DNA of 64,000 nucleotides from an uncultured Desulfobacter sp. Its GTDB lineage: Bacteria; Desulfobacterota; Desulfobacteria; Desulfobacterales; Desulfobacteraceae. Under the pieces are notes generated by a model. That model did not search any database and was not told the origin of the DNA. It worked only from the letters and a program-made list of their open reading frames with translations. Made by a program: the position numbers and the translations under genes. Shown here piece after piece: positions 53,192-62,714 of the stretch; the first letter of the stretch is position 1, and each line of letters begins with the position of its first letter. The DNA lies in the NCBI RefSeq assembly GCF_963664415.1, contig NZ_OY761440.1, forward strand, positions 62,001-126,000. The letters are read 5' to 3'.

Positions 53192-54340
53192 TTAACTGGG
53201 CCGGGTAATCAGATGCCTTGCGATGACCATCTTCTGCACTTCACTGGTTCCCTCGTAAATCTGTGTCACCTTGGCCTCCCTGAAATATCGTTCCACATCA
53301 TATTCCCTGGAGTATCCGTACCCGCCATGGATCTGGACAGCCAGATCCGTCACCGTGCGGGCTGTTTCACTGCAGGAGAGTTTGGCCATGGCCGACTGGG
53401 CACTAAAATTTTCACCCTTATCCTTTGCAGCCGCAGCCCGGTACAAAAGCAGGCGTGAAGATTCAATGGATGTGGCCATATCGGCTAAATAATTCTGGAT
53501 GGTTTGGAATTTTGTCAACGGGCTGTTGAACTGCCGACGCTCTTTAGCATAACTCAAAGCGGCCTCAAACGCTGCCTGGGCAATGCCTAACGCCTGGGCC
53601 GCAATACCGATACGGCCGGTATCCAAAGCAGTCAAACCAATTTTAAGCCCATGGCCCGGTCTACCCAAAAGATTGGTTTCAGGAATCCGGCAGTCCTCAA
53701 AAAACAGGGACGAAACCGGGTTCGCCCGCATGCCGCATAGATCCTCTATTTCACCCACACTGAATCCGGGACACGTCTTTTCCACAATAAACACATTGGG
53801 CCGGGACGGTCCCTGGCTGCCCGCATCCACGGCAAAGACCAGGACCACATCACTGACCCCACCGTTAGTGACGAAAATCTTGGTGCCGTTTATGGTATAC
53901 CCCTCGTCCGTTTTTGTTGCCGTGGTTTCCACGCCGCCGGCATCGGAACCGGCATTGGCTTCGGTCAGACAAAAGGCCCCAATATGCTTGCCGGTAGCCA
54001 TGTCCGGGACTAAGCGAGTGATCTGCTCATCCGTACCAAATTTCAAGATAGGATAAAGCCCCACGCTGTTGTGAACAGACACACAAAGCCCGATGGCAGC
54101 GCAGACTCTGGATAACTCTTCGATCACAATGGCATAGGAGATGGTGTCAAGACCGGCGCCCCCTAAAGACGGTGGCACCTGGAGGCCAAAATAGTTTAAA
54201 GGCCCCATCTTTTCTATAATTTCGGTGGGGAAGCGCCCTTCCCTGTCCAGACTTGCTGCATGGGGGCCGATCTCGTTTTCAGCAAACTCCCGCACCGTTT
54301 TTCTGACCACCTGGTGTTTCATGCAGGGGTTAAAATCCAT
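53192..54340 (-). CDS. Acyl-CoA dehydrogenase (short-chain type)
   Basis: The 382-residue flavoprotein has CLTEANAGSDAGGV near 130-143 (flavin/substrate motif), QIHGGYGYSREYDVERYFRE near 334-353 and the catalytic Glu in IYEGTSEVQKM near 361. It oxidises acyl-CoA to enoyl-CoA with FAD, passing electrons to the ETF encoded just downstream. The start at 54340 (MDFNPCMKHQVV) is chosen because it precedes the first helix; an upstream frame to 54430 adds a hydrophobic stretch not seen in the family. Chain-length specificity is unresolved; a butyryl-CoA-type enzyme is plausible. Confidence 0.92.
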   Translation of the reverse strand: MDFNPCMKHQVVRKTVREFAENEIGPHAASLDREGRFPTEIIEKMGPLNYFGLQVPPSLGGAGLDTISYAIVIEELSRVCAAIGLCVSVHNSVGLYPILKFGTDEQITRLVPDMATGKHIGAFCLTEANAGSDAGGVETTATKTDEGYTINGTKIFVTNGGVSDVVLVFAVDAGSQGPSRPNVFIVEKTCPGFSVGEIEDLCGMRANPVSSLFFEDCRIPETNLLGRPGHGLKIGLTALDTGRIGIAAQALGIAQAAFEAALSYAKERRQFNSPLTKFQTIQNYLADMATSIESSRLLLYRAAAAKDKGENFSAQSAMAKLSCSETARTVTDLAVQIHGGYGYSREYDVERYFREAKVTQIYEGTSEVQKMVIARHLITRPS

Positions 54341-54469
54341 AAAATCATGCCTTTTATTTTTATAGGGGTGAAATACCCGTAAAATTAATATAATTATCTT
54401 GTGGAGCAGGACTATACCCCATCTGGGCACATTTTCAAATTATTAACTCAACTTTTGGTGAGGTAAACT

Positions 54470-54955
54470 ATGAGCGATGAGAAAAGATGTCAGGAATTTT
54501 TAAATTTTATTAAACCTCAGCTTGGTCAAGAGATTCATGTGGGCCCCTGGCTCGAGGTTGACCAGAAACGAATCAATGATTTTGCGGCCGTTACCGGTGA
54601 TGTGCAATGGATTCATACGGATGTTGAGCGCGCCCCAAAAGAGTCTCCTTATAAATCAACAATTGCTCACGGGTATTTGACATTGTCTCTATTGCCCTAT
54701 TTAACCGAAAGCAATCACCCTGATTTTTTCCAAAAAAATTATCCCGGCATGAAGTATCGGGTAAACTATGGTCTTAACCGGCTTCGTTACCCCTCTGCAG
54801 TTAAAGCCGGATCCAAAATTCGGGCAAGAACGACAATCCAACAAGTAGAAGAGGTAAAGGGCGGCATACAAATCTGTTATCTGATTACCGTTGATATTGA
54901 AGGCGGTGATAAGCCGGCTTGTGTTGTCGAATTTCTGGCACGTCTTTATCCTTAG
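54470..54955 (+). CDS. MaoC-family hydratase
   Basis: The 161-residue hot-dog-fold protein has the (R)-specific hydratase motif with catalytic Asp and His: INDFAAVTGDVQWIHTDVER (about 35-54) and IAHGYLTLSLLP (about 66-77). Such enzymes hydrate enoyl-CoA to (R)-3-hydroxyacyl-CoA. It is divergent from the acyl-CoA dehydrogenase-ETF operon, which makes the enoyl-CoA, so the two probably belong to the same fatty-acyl pathway. It has a TTTTGGTGAGG site before the ATG. Confidence 0.88.
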   Translation: MSDEKRCQEFLNFIKPQLGQEIHVGPWLEVDQKRINDFAAVTGDVQWIHTDVERAPKESPYKSTIAHGYLTLSLLPYLTESNHPDFFQKNYPGMKYRVNYGLNRLRYPSAVKAGSKIRARTTIQQVEEVKGGIQICYLITVDIEGGDKPACVVEFLARLYP

Positions 54956-55477
54956 CTGCATAATTGCGGGGATATGATGCCACTTTTATAAGAAAGTCTG
55001 GGTAAGTTACTCAGATCTTTCAAGCTTTGTTGTGGGCCGAGGCCTGGGTGTAGATAGACCAAGGACGGCCCGTGCCCGTTATATAAAAGCCGTATCATGC
55101 CTCGCAACAAAAAAAATCTAACGTCGATACAGTAATTGGTCTCCTTTGGGTCTCTTTTTTGTTTTTTCGTTGCTACAGCCTCACGGAACTTTTGAAAAAA
55201 GATTTTCCAAATCTTCACACCATCGAAGCGAAAAATTATACCCTTGCTTATAGGATGGTGTCCGACGGGCAGGCGGAAAAGGAAGGGAGCCCATTTCTTG
55301 CCCGCCGGATGACCATTGGAGCGGGATGATCAATTTGTAACTGCTTTAGGGACCGAAAAAATCAGCAGTTTTTTTGTTGTGCCCGCTGTCTGATTTTACA
55401 TCTATTACACCACCGACCGGATGGACGAGGCAGAAAGGGGGCCGCCGGTTCTCCCTGATCCATCCTACACACAATCC
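54956..55477. other. Intergenic region with a possible small gene remnant
   Basis: The 520 bp between the MaoC gene and the convergent TonB receptor contain no recognised gene. A plus-strand frame at 55192-55329 (45 codons, starting TTG, containing NLHTIEAKNYTLAYRMVSDG) reads like protein and is open upstream, but matches no family I know. A weak hairpin with T run lies near 55356-55400. No cobalamin riboswitch signature was seen here. Confidence 0.35.
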
Positions 55478-57745
55478 TTAGAAAGTAACAGACGCAGACG
55501 CATAAACCGTAAACGGTGCGCCGGTTTGGTAGGTGGAGCCCAGTGTTTTGTAGTCAGTGGTATTGATTATGCTGATATATTCCTTGTCAAAAATATTATT
55601 GACCGTCAAAGAAAAATCAAGATCTTTAATTTTCATCTTCGGGAAAGCACCGGCCTTATAAGTCAAATCAAAGTCAAATATCACGGCACCGTCAATTTTC
55701 TCGTCGTGTTCAATGTCCCCATATCTACTGGATGTGTATTTAACAATCGGCGAAAGAACAAATTTACCTATGCGGTAGCTTGCAATTGCCTTGCATAAAA
55801 ATTCCGGTGCATCGGGAACCTGCTCCCCGTCAACGGCATTAACGGAGCCGTCACTGTTAAAAATATCTTGTGTAAAAAAGAATCGGTTATAGGAAAAGGA
55901 GCCGTAAAGGGACAAATTTTCGGATACCAGTGCCCCGGCCTCCAATTCAAATCCGTATGCTTCGGCCTTTGCATTGGTGGATGGATATGAAACCGCCAAA
56001 GAAGGGTCATAGTAGGTTGCGGCTTTATTTTTATGGCGGGCGTAATAGAGCGTGGGCACCACATACAGTTTGTCTGTAATGTATCTTAATCCAATGTCGA
56101 AATTGTCAACGGTTTCCAGCTCCTGTTTATCCCATAGATCCTGCAGGGTAATTCCTTTTGCGTAAAAGGACTGTTTCTGGGAAATAAAATAGGGGTAAAG
56201 ACTTACACTCATGCCATAGTTTCGGCCATAGGAGACGTAGGTGCTGAGATCCTCATTGATCTTGTAATTGACCCCCAGGTTGGGAAGCAGCTTGTTGAAA
56301 TCCCTGGAATCCGCACAGGCATCTTCATCAATGGATGTGGCCGAGTCAATCGCAGTTTCATAACTGACATCTCCGATGCCGGCTGTATTATAGGTCTTTA
56401 TGGACGGCATGGTATATCTGAGGTATTTGACGCCGCCCTGAAGCGTAAATCGTCCTTTGGCATATTTGCCCGAAATAAAAGGGGTATTCTGGCGGTGCTT
56501 GGAGCTGTCGGACAGGGCCTGCCATTTGTCGAATACAAGTTTACCTGACGACACTTTATATAATTTCCATGAAGTTGGCGGCCCCGGCCTTTCCTGCTGA
56601 AGATTAAAAAAACCGGCGGTCAGGTCAACGGATTGTATACGGGTTGAATACTGGCTTAAAAACCCGCTCATATCATGATCAATATCCCACTCTCTGATGC
56701 GGTTATTCCCATTTTTCATTGTTATTGTTTCCATGTAACTGCCCTGGTCATTCCAGTAGAACGGCTTGAACAGCAACGTGGAATTATCATCGAAACGGTA
56801 TTCAATCTTGCCGAAAACGTTATAATCCTCAAACTCCGCCTTGTTATACCCGTAATAAAAATAGTCGTTTTTATCATTGGTAAAATCAAAATCATAATTG
56901 TTGCTTAAAGAATCTGCCTGTGTGTAACTCAGGGTTCTGTAAGTATTTACTTCGGAATTGTTATAGATTGAAAACGCTTCTATCTTCAGTTTGCTGCCGA
57001 TTCGCTGAGACAGCCCAAGCATTGCGTTGTCCCGGTCAGACTCCCCTTGTCCTTTCCACTTATCGGCACTGGTGTTGGAGTATGAGATAAAGCCGTTGGT
57101 TTCAGTTGGGAATTTGCCCGTATCAAGGCGAAGAAAAGTCCGCCTGAAATCTTCACTTCCCATTACCTGTTTGAGTTTAAAATTAAATTCATCAACAGGC
57201 CTTTTTACTTCCATGTCGATTTTTCCGCCGATATTTGTCAGGCCAAAGCCCTGGTCCGCCGGCACGCCGCCTTTGTAGATGGATATTGTATCAAAATTTT
57301 CCATGTCATATATGGTTACCCCTCCCCCGGGTCTACCGCTCACAGGGACACCCTCTACATTGACAGGGGTTGAAGGATTTCCGCCGCCAGTGGCTTCAAC
57401 CCCTCTGAATCTGAAAGATTCATGATAATTGCTGATATCGGCAAGCCCGCTTGGATCCACACTTTGTTGATTTACGGACGGAATAAGGCTTATGGCTTTA
57501 TGGACGGACATGGTGGAAGAAGGCCCCAAGGCATTGATTCCCTTTTCCGTAACCTTTGTTTTTGTGCTGGTCTCGGTGAAAAGCGGACCTATAAAGTCCT
57601 GTTCCTCAAACGACCCCTTTACAACCGTCTCTGGAAGTTGATAAACGGTTTCTTCTTCTGAAAAGCAGGCAGCTGGAACCGTCGCAATAACCACTATAAC
57701 CAAAAGCATGCGCTTTATTAAAAGATGCATTGTATTTTTTGCCAT
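55478..57745 (-). CDS. TonB-dependent outer-membrane receptor
   Basis: The 755-residue protein begins with a signal peptide (LLVIVVIATVPAACFSEE, cleavage near 29) and a TonB-box-like VYQLPETVVKGS. The plug domain (about 55-180) contains VHKAISLIPSVNQQS, FRFRGVEATGGG, and GGVPADQGFGLTNIGGKIDM. A 22-strand barrel ends in a C-terminal Phe (YASASVTF), as in outer-membrane proteins. It takes up a scarce ligand such as a siderophore, a metal complex or a corrinoid using TonB energy. It lies 90 bp downstream of an ABC binding-protein gene on the same strand, so it belongs to that uptake locus. Confidence 0.9.
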   Translation of the reverse strand: MAKNTMHLLIKRMLLVIVVIATVPAACFSEEETVYQLPETVVKGSFEEQDFIGPLFTETSTKTKVTEKGINALGPSSTMSVHKAISLIPSVNQQSVDPSGLADISNYHESFRFRGVEATGGGNPSTPVNVEGVPVSGRPGGGVTIYDMENFDTISIYKGGVPADQGFGLTNIGGKIDMEVKRPVDEFNFKLKQVMGSEDFRRTFLRLDTGKFPTETNGFISYSNTSADKWKGQGESDRDNAMLGLSQRIGSKLKIEAFSIYNNSEVNTYRTLSYTQADSLSNNYDFDFTNDKNDYFYYGYNKAEFEDYNVFGKIEYRFDDNSTLLFKPFYWNDQGSYMETITMKNGNNRIREWDIDHDMSGFLSQYSTRIQSVDLTAGFFNLQQERPGPPTSWKLYKVSSGKLVFDKWQALSDSSKHRQNTPFISGKYAKGRFTLQGGVKYLRYTMPSIKTYNTAGIGDVSYETAIDSATSIDEDACADSRDFNKLLPNLGVNYKINEDLSTYVSYGRNYGMSVSLYPYFISQKQSFYAKGITLQDLWDKQELETVDNFDIGLRYITDKLYVVPTLYYARHKNKAATYYDPSLAVSYPSTNAKAEAYGFELEAGALVSENLSLYGSFSYNRFFFTQDIFNSDGSVNAVDGEQVPDAPEFLCKAIASYRIGKFVLSPIVKYTSSRYGDIEHDEKIDGAVIFDFDLTYKAGAFPKMKIKDLDFSLTVNNIFDKEYISIINTTDYKTLGSTYQTGAPFTVYASASVTF

Positions 57746-57835
57746 TTATCTATTTTTTCCTTCTTGTTTAAAGATTCCGGCAGAGCCGGGTCTTAGGCAT
57801 TGCGCAACAATAGCTTCCAATATCCGGACAATCCG

Positions 57836-58877
57836 TCACGGATCTACAATCTCCCCGGCCGTTTTCCGATTCAGGGACACATTTAAAAATAGGCTGTAAA
57901 ATCTTCGGGTTTCTTCCACAATATCCACATCATATTTTTCAGGATATAACTTGTTGAGCAACCATCTGGCCCCCCAGAAGCCTCATAAAGGAAGGGGGAC
58001 GGTCAAACCAGTTAAGAGAGGCACTGGGAATCTGATAAACCCGCTTGCTTTGGACTGCAGGAATATTTTGCCAGCGCGAATCATGAAATATTGCGTCATA
58101 AAACCTGTGTTCATAGGAAACGATCACCTCGGGGGCGTAATGCATTACCTGCTCTATGGAAACCTTTTCCATGCCGTAAATGGTCCGGGACGGGCAGATG
58201 TGAACATTTTTTCCACCGCATAGTCCAAGAAGTTCGGCATGGACAGAAGCGTCACACTCCGTACTCAAACCGTCCAGACCTTCGGCATAGTAAACAGAGA
58301 CCTTGTCAGATTCAGGGATGGCATCTCGTACGGCCTTGATCCTATCTATGGTTTCTTGTGCATAGTCTGCAAGTGCCGCTGCCCGTTTTTCGCGGTAAAG
58401 CAGCCGTCCCAAAAACCGGAAGGTTTCAGGATAATCTTCCAGTTTGTCCAAAGAGATGTAAACCAACCTAAACCCTAAGGGAACGAGCATCTCCTCTGCT
58501 TTACGGCTAACAGGAGAATTTTTCATATACCATGCCAGAATAATATCAGGATTTACCTGCATCAGCGTTTCCAGGTTGGGTTTCCGTCCCTGGCCAAACC
58601 ATCCGCCGACCACCGGAAGCGTTTGCAAACGGACCGGCAGATATTGTTTCTCCTTTTCCCTGAAGGGGAAATTAAGACCTGCAACCAGTTCCGGTGCAAT
58701 GGCATAAAGCATATAGGAGACAGGGGGGCTGGTGCCAAATACCGTATGGATCTCATCAGGCACCTCAACCTTTCGACCATGCATATCCGTAATCAATCCT
58801 GCATGACAAAAACCAGTCCCCCATATAAAGACAACCGTTGCAATGAAAAAGACCTTAAATTTTATGTATGCTTTCAT
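57836..58877 (-). pseudogene. ABC transporter periplasmic binding protein (FecB-like), C-terminal frameshift
   Basis: This type III periplasmic binding protein has a signal peptide (FIATVVFIWGTGFCHA), then DMHGRKVEVPDEIHTVFGTSP, VVGGWFGQGRKPNLETLM, NPDIILAWYMK and NWFDRPPSFMRLLG. The frame as given stops at 57939 shortly after that motif. A run of six Gs (57970-57975) precedes it; with five the sequence reads LLGARWLLNKLYPEKYDVD and continues to 57836 (C-terminal residues VDP), which matches the usual C-terminal helix of the family. Even the short form has 312 residues, so partial function is conceivable. It delivers the ligand to the FecCD-type permease encoded downstream in map order (58894-60782). 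Confidence 0.75.
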
Positions 58878-58893
58878 ATCATTCCATGAAGAA

Positions 58894-59751
58894 TTAATGA
58901 GTTAAATAAACCTGCCGCAAAGGGTTTGGGGTAAAACAATTGAAAGAATCCGCCAGCTTTTTTTTGTTAACGTGGTCGAGCATAGTCCGGGGCACACAGA
59001 CTCTGAGGCCTTCATCAAGATTCGCCATACCGATATCCGTATTGTAAAGAAGATACAAATTTTCCTCATTGACGACCTCAAGGGCATCGCCGTTTGCCAG
59101 GAGCCGACCTTTTTTGAGCATGACCACCCGGTCCGATATCCAGACGGCATGTTCGGGAAAGTGGGTGGTTTTAATAAAGGTGTAGCCGTTATCCGCCAGC
59201 GTGGCGATCTGCGCCAGAAGGCGGATCTGATTGCCGTAATCCAGTCCGCTGACAGGTTCATCCATAACAAGGATATCAGCCCCCTGGGCAAGGGCACGGG
59301 CAATCAGAGTCATCTGGCGCTCTCCGCCGCTCACCTCGGTATAGGGCCGGTCCTTAAGATGAGCAATGGAAAGCTGTTCCAGGGCTTCAAGGGCCTGGTC
59401 CTCATCCTGTTTTGAATACCGGAAGAAGAATGGCTTATGGGGCATTCTGCCCATGAGCACTACATCAATCACCCGGTAGGCAAAGGAGATTTTATGGGTC
59501 TGGGGTACATAGGCAACCCGCCGTGCCAAGGCCTTGGCGTTCATGTGCCGGACAGGGCGTCCCTCAAGGCGCACCTCTCCTTTTTGGGGACGGCAAAGTC
59601 CCAGCAAGACCTTCAAAAGCGTAGTCTTGCCGCTTCCGTTGGGTCCCAGCAGCGAGACAACTTCACCTTTTTCCAAGGTTAGGTTGATATCATTTAAAAC
59701 CGGCGTTTCACCATATCCATAGGTGACATGATCAATGCATAAAAAACTCAT
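58894..59751 (-). CDS. ABC transporter ATP-binding protein (FecE/BtuD-like)
   Basis: The 285-residue ATPase has Walker A GPNGSGKTT (about 35-43), Q-loop YVPQTHKIS near 82, the signature VSGGERQMTLIARAL near 139-153 and Walker B ILVMDEPVSGLDYG near 159-172. It powers uptake by the FecCD-type permease. The 40-residue C-terminal extension past the ABC core is not recognised. It overlaps the permease gene by 1 bp and is followed by the binding-protein gene after 16 bp. Resembles the ATPases for iron-siderophore, cobalamin or heme importers. Confidence 0.92.
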   Translation of the reverse strand: MSFLCIDHVTYGYGETPVLNDINLTLEKGEVVSLLGPNGSGKTTLLKVLLGLCRPQKGEVRLEGRPVRHMNAKALARRVAYVPQTHKISFAYRVIDVVLMGRMPHKPFFFRYSKQDEDQALEALEQLSIAHLKDRPYTEVSGGERQMTLIARALAQGADILVMDEPVSGLDYGNQIRLLAQIATLADNGYTFIKTTHFPEHAVWISDRVVMLKKGRLLANGDALEVVNEENLYLLYNTDIGMANLDEGLRVCVPRTMLDHVNKKKLADSFNCFTPNPLRQVYLTH

Positions 59752-60782
59752 TAGTTCCAGCCTTTCCTTGATTTCCCCAGAATAAGGGCGAAAAAAGGGA
59801 TTCCGACCAGCGAGGTTAAAATCCCAATGGGAATTTCAACGGTAAACGCAAGCCTTGAGATGTCATCCACCACCAGCAGGTAAACTGCACCGATAACAGC
59901 AGAGGCCGGTAATAGCTTTCGATTGTCCGGCCCCACAAGCAAGCGGGCGATATGGGGAATGACCAGTCCCACCCAGCCGATCATCCCACCCAGTGCCACG
60001 GTCAGGGCGCTGATCAATGTGGCCGGCAGGATCATCATCATGCGAATCAAACGCACGTTCACCCCCAGGCAACGTGCCTCTTCATCGCCCATGCTCAAGA
60101 TATTCAGATAATTTGAAAGGGAAATTAAAACAACAATACCCAATGCCATGGGAATGCATACGCCCCAGACGGTTTTTGCATCTATTGCTGAAAAACCGCC
60201 CATGAGCCAGTAAACAATTGCAGGAAGCTGATTGTAGGGATCAGCCAGATATTTCACCACGGACAAAAGTGATGTAAACAGCGCACTGCTTATAATACCG
60301 CCTAAAATGAGCATTAACAGCCGGTCCCCACGATACAACGCGGACATTCCGATGGCAGCACAAACGGCAATCAGCCCGCATGCCACAGAACTGACCTGCA
60401 CAGCCAACCAGGTATTGGTCACCACCATGCCGAACGCCGCCCCAAAAGAGGCCCCGGCCAATACCCCTAAAAGCCCTGGTGACACCAAGGGATTTATAAA
60501 CATGGACTGAAACGCCGCCCCTGACACAGAAAGAGAGGCGCCCACCAGCATGGCCGCAACAATGCGCGGCAACCGGATATCCACAAAAAGATTTTTCAAA
60601 ATCTGGAGTTTTCGACATCCTGTCAGGCTTTGCCCTGACAAAACAGCGGAAAAAAAATCATACATATCACCCCATGTGACCGGATATCGTCCCAGACAGA
60701 GGGATATGACCGCTGCGGCAAAAAGCAGCAACAGAAGTAACGGGATCAAAACAGAATCTTTTTTAAACAAAGCTATACCCAT
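59751..60782 (-). CDS. FecCD-family ABC transporter permease
   Basis: The 343-residue membrane protein has about 9-10 hydrophobic segments, with RLPRIVAAMLVGASLSVSGA near 73-92, NPLVSPGLLGVLAGASFGAAFG near 97-118, and GMIGWVGLVIPHIARLLVGPDNRKLLP near 266-292; these are hallmarks of the BtuC/FecCD family. It forms the channel for the imported complex. Its start lies 2 bp beyond the stop of the TonB receptor at 60785, and its stop overlaps the ATPase gene by 1 bp, so the genes are transcribed together. Confidence 0.93.
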   Translation of the reverse strand: MGIALFKKDSVLIPLLLLLLFAAAVISLCLGRYPVTWGDMYDFFSAVLSGQSLTGCRKLQILKNLFVDIRLPRIVAAMLVGASLSVSGAAFQSMFINPLVSPGLLGVLAGASFGAAFGMVVTNTWLAVQVSSVACGLIAVCAAIGMSALYRGDRLLMLILGGIISSALFTSLLSVVKYLADPYNQLPAIVYWLMGGFSAIDAKTVWGVCIPMALGIVVLISLSNYLNILSMGDEEARCLGVNVRLIRMMMILPATLISALTVALGGMIGWVGLVIPHIARLLVGPDNRKLLPASAVIGAVYLLVVDDISRLAFTVEIPIGILTSLVGIPFFALILGKSRKGWN

Positions 60783-60784
60783 TC

Positions 60785-62704
60785 CTAATAACTGAATCTC
60801 ATGCCGCAGTAAAAGAACTCCGGTTCCTCATAATTGTCTTTTCCGGCGTTAAAAAGATTATCCACCCCGGCAAAGATTTGAAAACGGTCTGTCACCTGTT
60901 TGGAGACATAGGCATCAATGATGGTCATCGGGTCCGCATCGCCATCGGCATAGTACCGCTCACCCACATGGATTACACGAACATTGGCGCGAATTCCCAA
61001 AGGCAGATAGGCATAGGCAAGTTTTACAGAGCCCTTGTAATCCGGGCGGCCGGCCAGCTTTTCGCCGGTGGTTTTGTCTTCGGTATCCAGATAGGCCAGA
61101 TTACCGGATAACGTAAATCCCGCAGACAGTTTAAGGCTGCATTCAAACTCAACGCCCTGTATAGAGGCTTCAGCGATATTCTGGTATTGGTAATAGTCTT
61201 TTTTGTTTTTTCCGGAACCGGTTGAGGTGTAGTAAACCGCTTCGATCATGTCCTCAATATCGGTCTTAAACCAGGTGACGGCGGCTTGAAATTTTTTGTA
61301 CTCACCCTGGATGCCGATTTCATAACTCTGTGAAGATTCAGGGTCGAGATCGGCATTAGGCTCGTAGATTATCTTGCCTTGCCTCATATAGGAGGGAATA
61401 TAAAGCTCAAGAAACCCCGGAGCCCTGAACCCCATGCCCCACGCACCCTTTAATTTCAAGTTATCCAGAATGGCGTAGGTCATGGAAATTCGGGGCGTCA
61501 ATTCCGATCCGAAATCGGAGTAATGATCCCAACGCGCACTCAAGGCCATGTAAAGCGGATCAAAAATTTGGTACTCATCCTGGGCATAGATACTATAGGT
61601 TTCCACACGATCATCAAGGGAGGCATCATCTTCGCGTCTCTCCTTTATATATTCGGTGCCCACAGTCACCACATGTTTTTCAAAAATCCGGGAGCTAAAC
61701 CGGCCCTCCAGCTGATCCAGTGTCCGTTCCGAATTGGATTCGTCTCCAATACTTCCAACAATATCAGGCGTAGGCGGATCGACCGTAATTTCATTGTCAT
61801 GCCATGAATGATTTGCACGCAGCATCAGGGAGGATTCAGGTGTGAGTTCCCCGTCATATTCCAGAAAACAGTTCAGCCTGCGGTCGTCCGTATCCCTTTG
61901 TCTGTCTAAATTCTGAAGATCTCTGAGCCCGTTGAAGTTCCGGTCCACCGCCTCAAAGCCTGTCAGAAGCGTGTGTCCCTCGTTGAGTTGATATGAAAAC
62001 CGGCCGCCGGCAGAGTTCATATTAATGTCATCACCATCATCCGGGGTAACACCGTCCATGTCATACCCGTTCTTATCCCGGGAACTTCCGGCCAGCAAAA
62101 AACCGAACCGTCCTATTGTGTTGCCCACAAATGCACTGCCAGCCGCCTCTTCTCCGTCGCCATAGGTGTTTCGGCCATATTTGGCCATTGCGCCCAAGGT
62201 TAATGTTTTTGAAGGTTTCTTGGTGATAATGTTGACCACCCCGCCAATGGCATCACTGCCGTAAAGGGCAGATACAGGTCCCCGAACCACCTCTATATGA
62301 TCAACCATATCCACGGGAACCTGCTCAAGTCCGGTCAGATCCTTGAACCCGGGCGTCATCCGTCGCCCGTCTATCAATACCAGGGTGTGCTTATTGCCCG
62401 TACCACGAATACTGGGCCGCATCATACGCCCGGTTTCCGTGGTCATCAAAAGGCCTGTTGCCTCTTCAAGGGCTTGGGCAACGGTGTCCGCACCCATCTC
62501 ACAAATGTCCTGTGCTGTGATCACCTCCACCGAGCCCGGTGCATCCTTTATTATTTTTTCGGTCATGGTCGCCGTTACAACCATGTCTTCAATTTTTGAA
62601 TCATTTTTACGGGTTTCGGTTTCTTGGGATACCGCATTTTCCGGCATAAACAAAGCAAAACAGATACAAGCAACAATCAATACTTCTTTCATCATCTCTT
62701 CCAA
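60785..62704 (-). CDS. TonB-dependent receptor (CirA/BtuB-like)
   Basis: The 639-residue receptor has a signal peptide (LIVACICFALFMPENAVS), a TonB box-like DMVVTATMTEK and a plug domain containing VAQALEEATGLLMTT, SIRGTGNKHTLVLIDGRRM, and VVRGPVSALYGSDAIGGVVN, which is typical of CirA/BtuB-type receptors. It ends with the barrel strand signature FFYCGMRFSY. It would import the ligand of the FecCD system downstream. No cobalamin riboswitch was found upstream; ligand unresolved. A downstream ATG (fifth codon) is an alternative start. Confidence 0.92.
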   Translation of the reverse strand: MEEMMKEVLIVACICFALFMPENAVSQETETRKNDSKIEDMVVTATMTEKIIKDAPGSVEVITAQDICEMGADTVAQALEEATGLLMTTETGRMMRPSIRGTGNKHTLVLIDGRRMTPGFKDLTGLEQVPVDMVDHIEVVRGPVSALYGSDAIGGVVNIITKKPSKTLTLGAMAKYGRNTYGDGEEAAGSAFVGNTIGRFGFLLAGSSRDKNGYDMDGVTPDDGDDINMNSAGGRFSYQLNEGHTLLTGFEAVDRNFNGLRDLQNLDRQRDTDDRRLNCFLEYDGELTPESSLMLRANHSWHDNEITVDPPTPDIVGSIGDESNSERTLDQLEGRFSSRIFEKHVVTVGTEYIKERREDDASLDDRVETYSIYAQDEYQIFDPLYMALSARWDHYSDFGSELTPRISMTYAILDNLKLKGAWGMGFRAPGFLELYIPSYMRQGKIIYEPNADLDPESSQSYEIGIQGEYKKFQAAVTWFKTDIEDMIEAVYYTSTGSGKNKKDYYQYQNIAEASIQGVEFECSLKLSAGFTLSGNLAYLDTEDKTTGEKLAGRPDYKGSVKLAYAYLPLGIRANVRVIHVGERYYADGDADPMTIIDAYVSKQVTDRFQIFAGVDNLFNAGKDNYEEPEFFYCGMRFSY

Positions 62705-62714
62705 TCAACACCAA

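Noticed and set aside
57746..57835. Possible cobalamin riboswitch upstream of the TonB receptor at 55478
   Set aside because: No conserved B12-box-like segment is seen, and most of the region upstream is the restored C-terminus of the binding protein.
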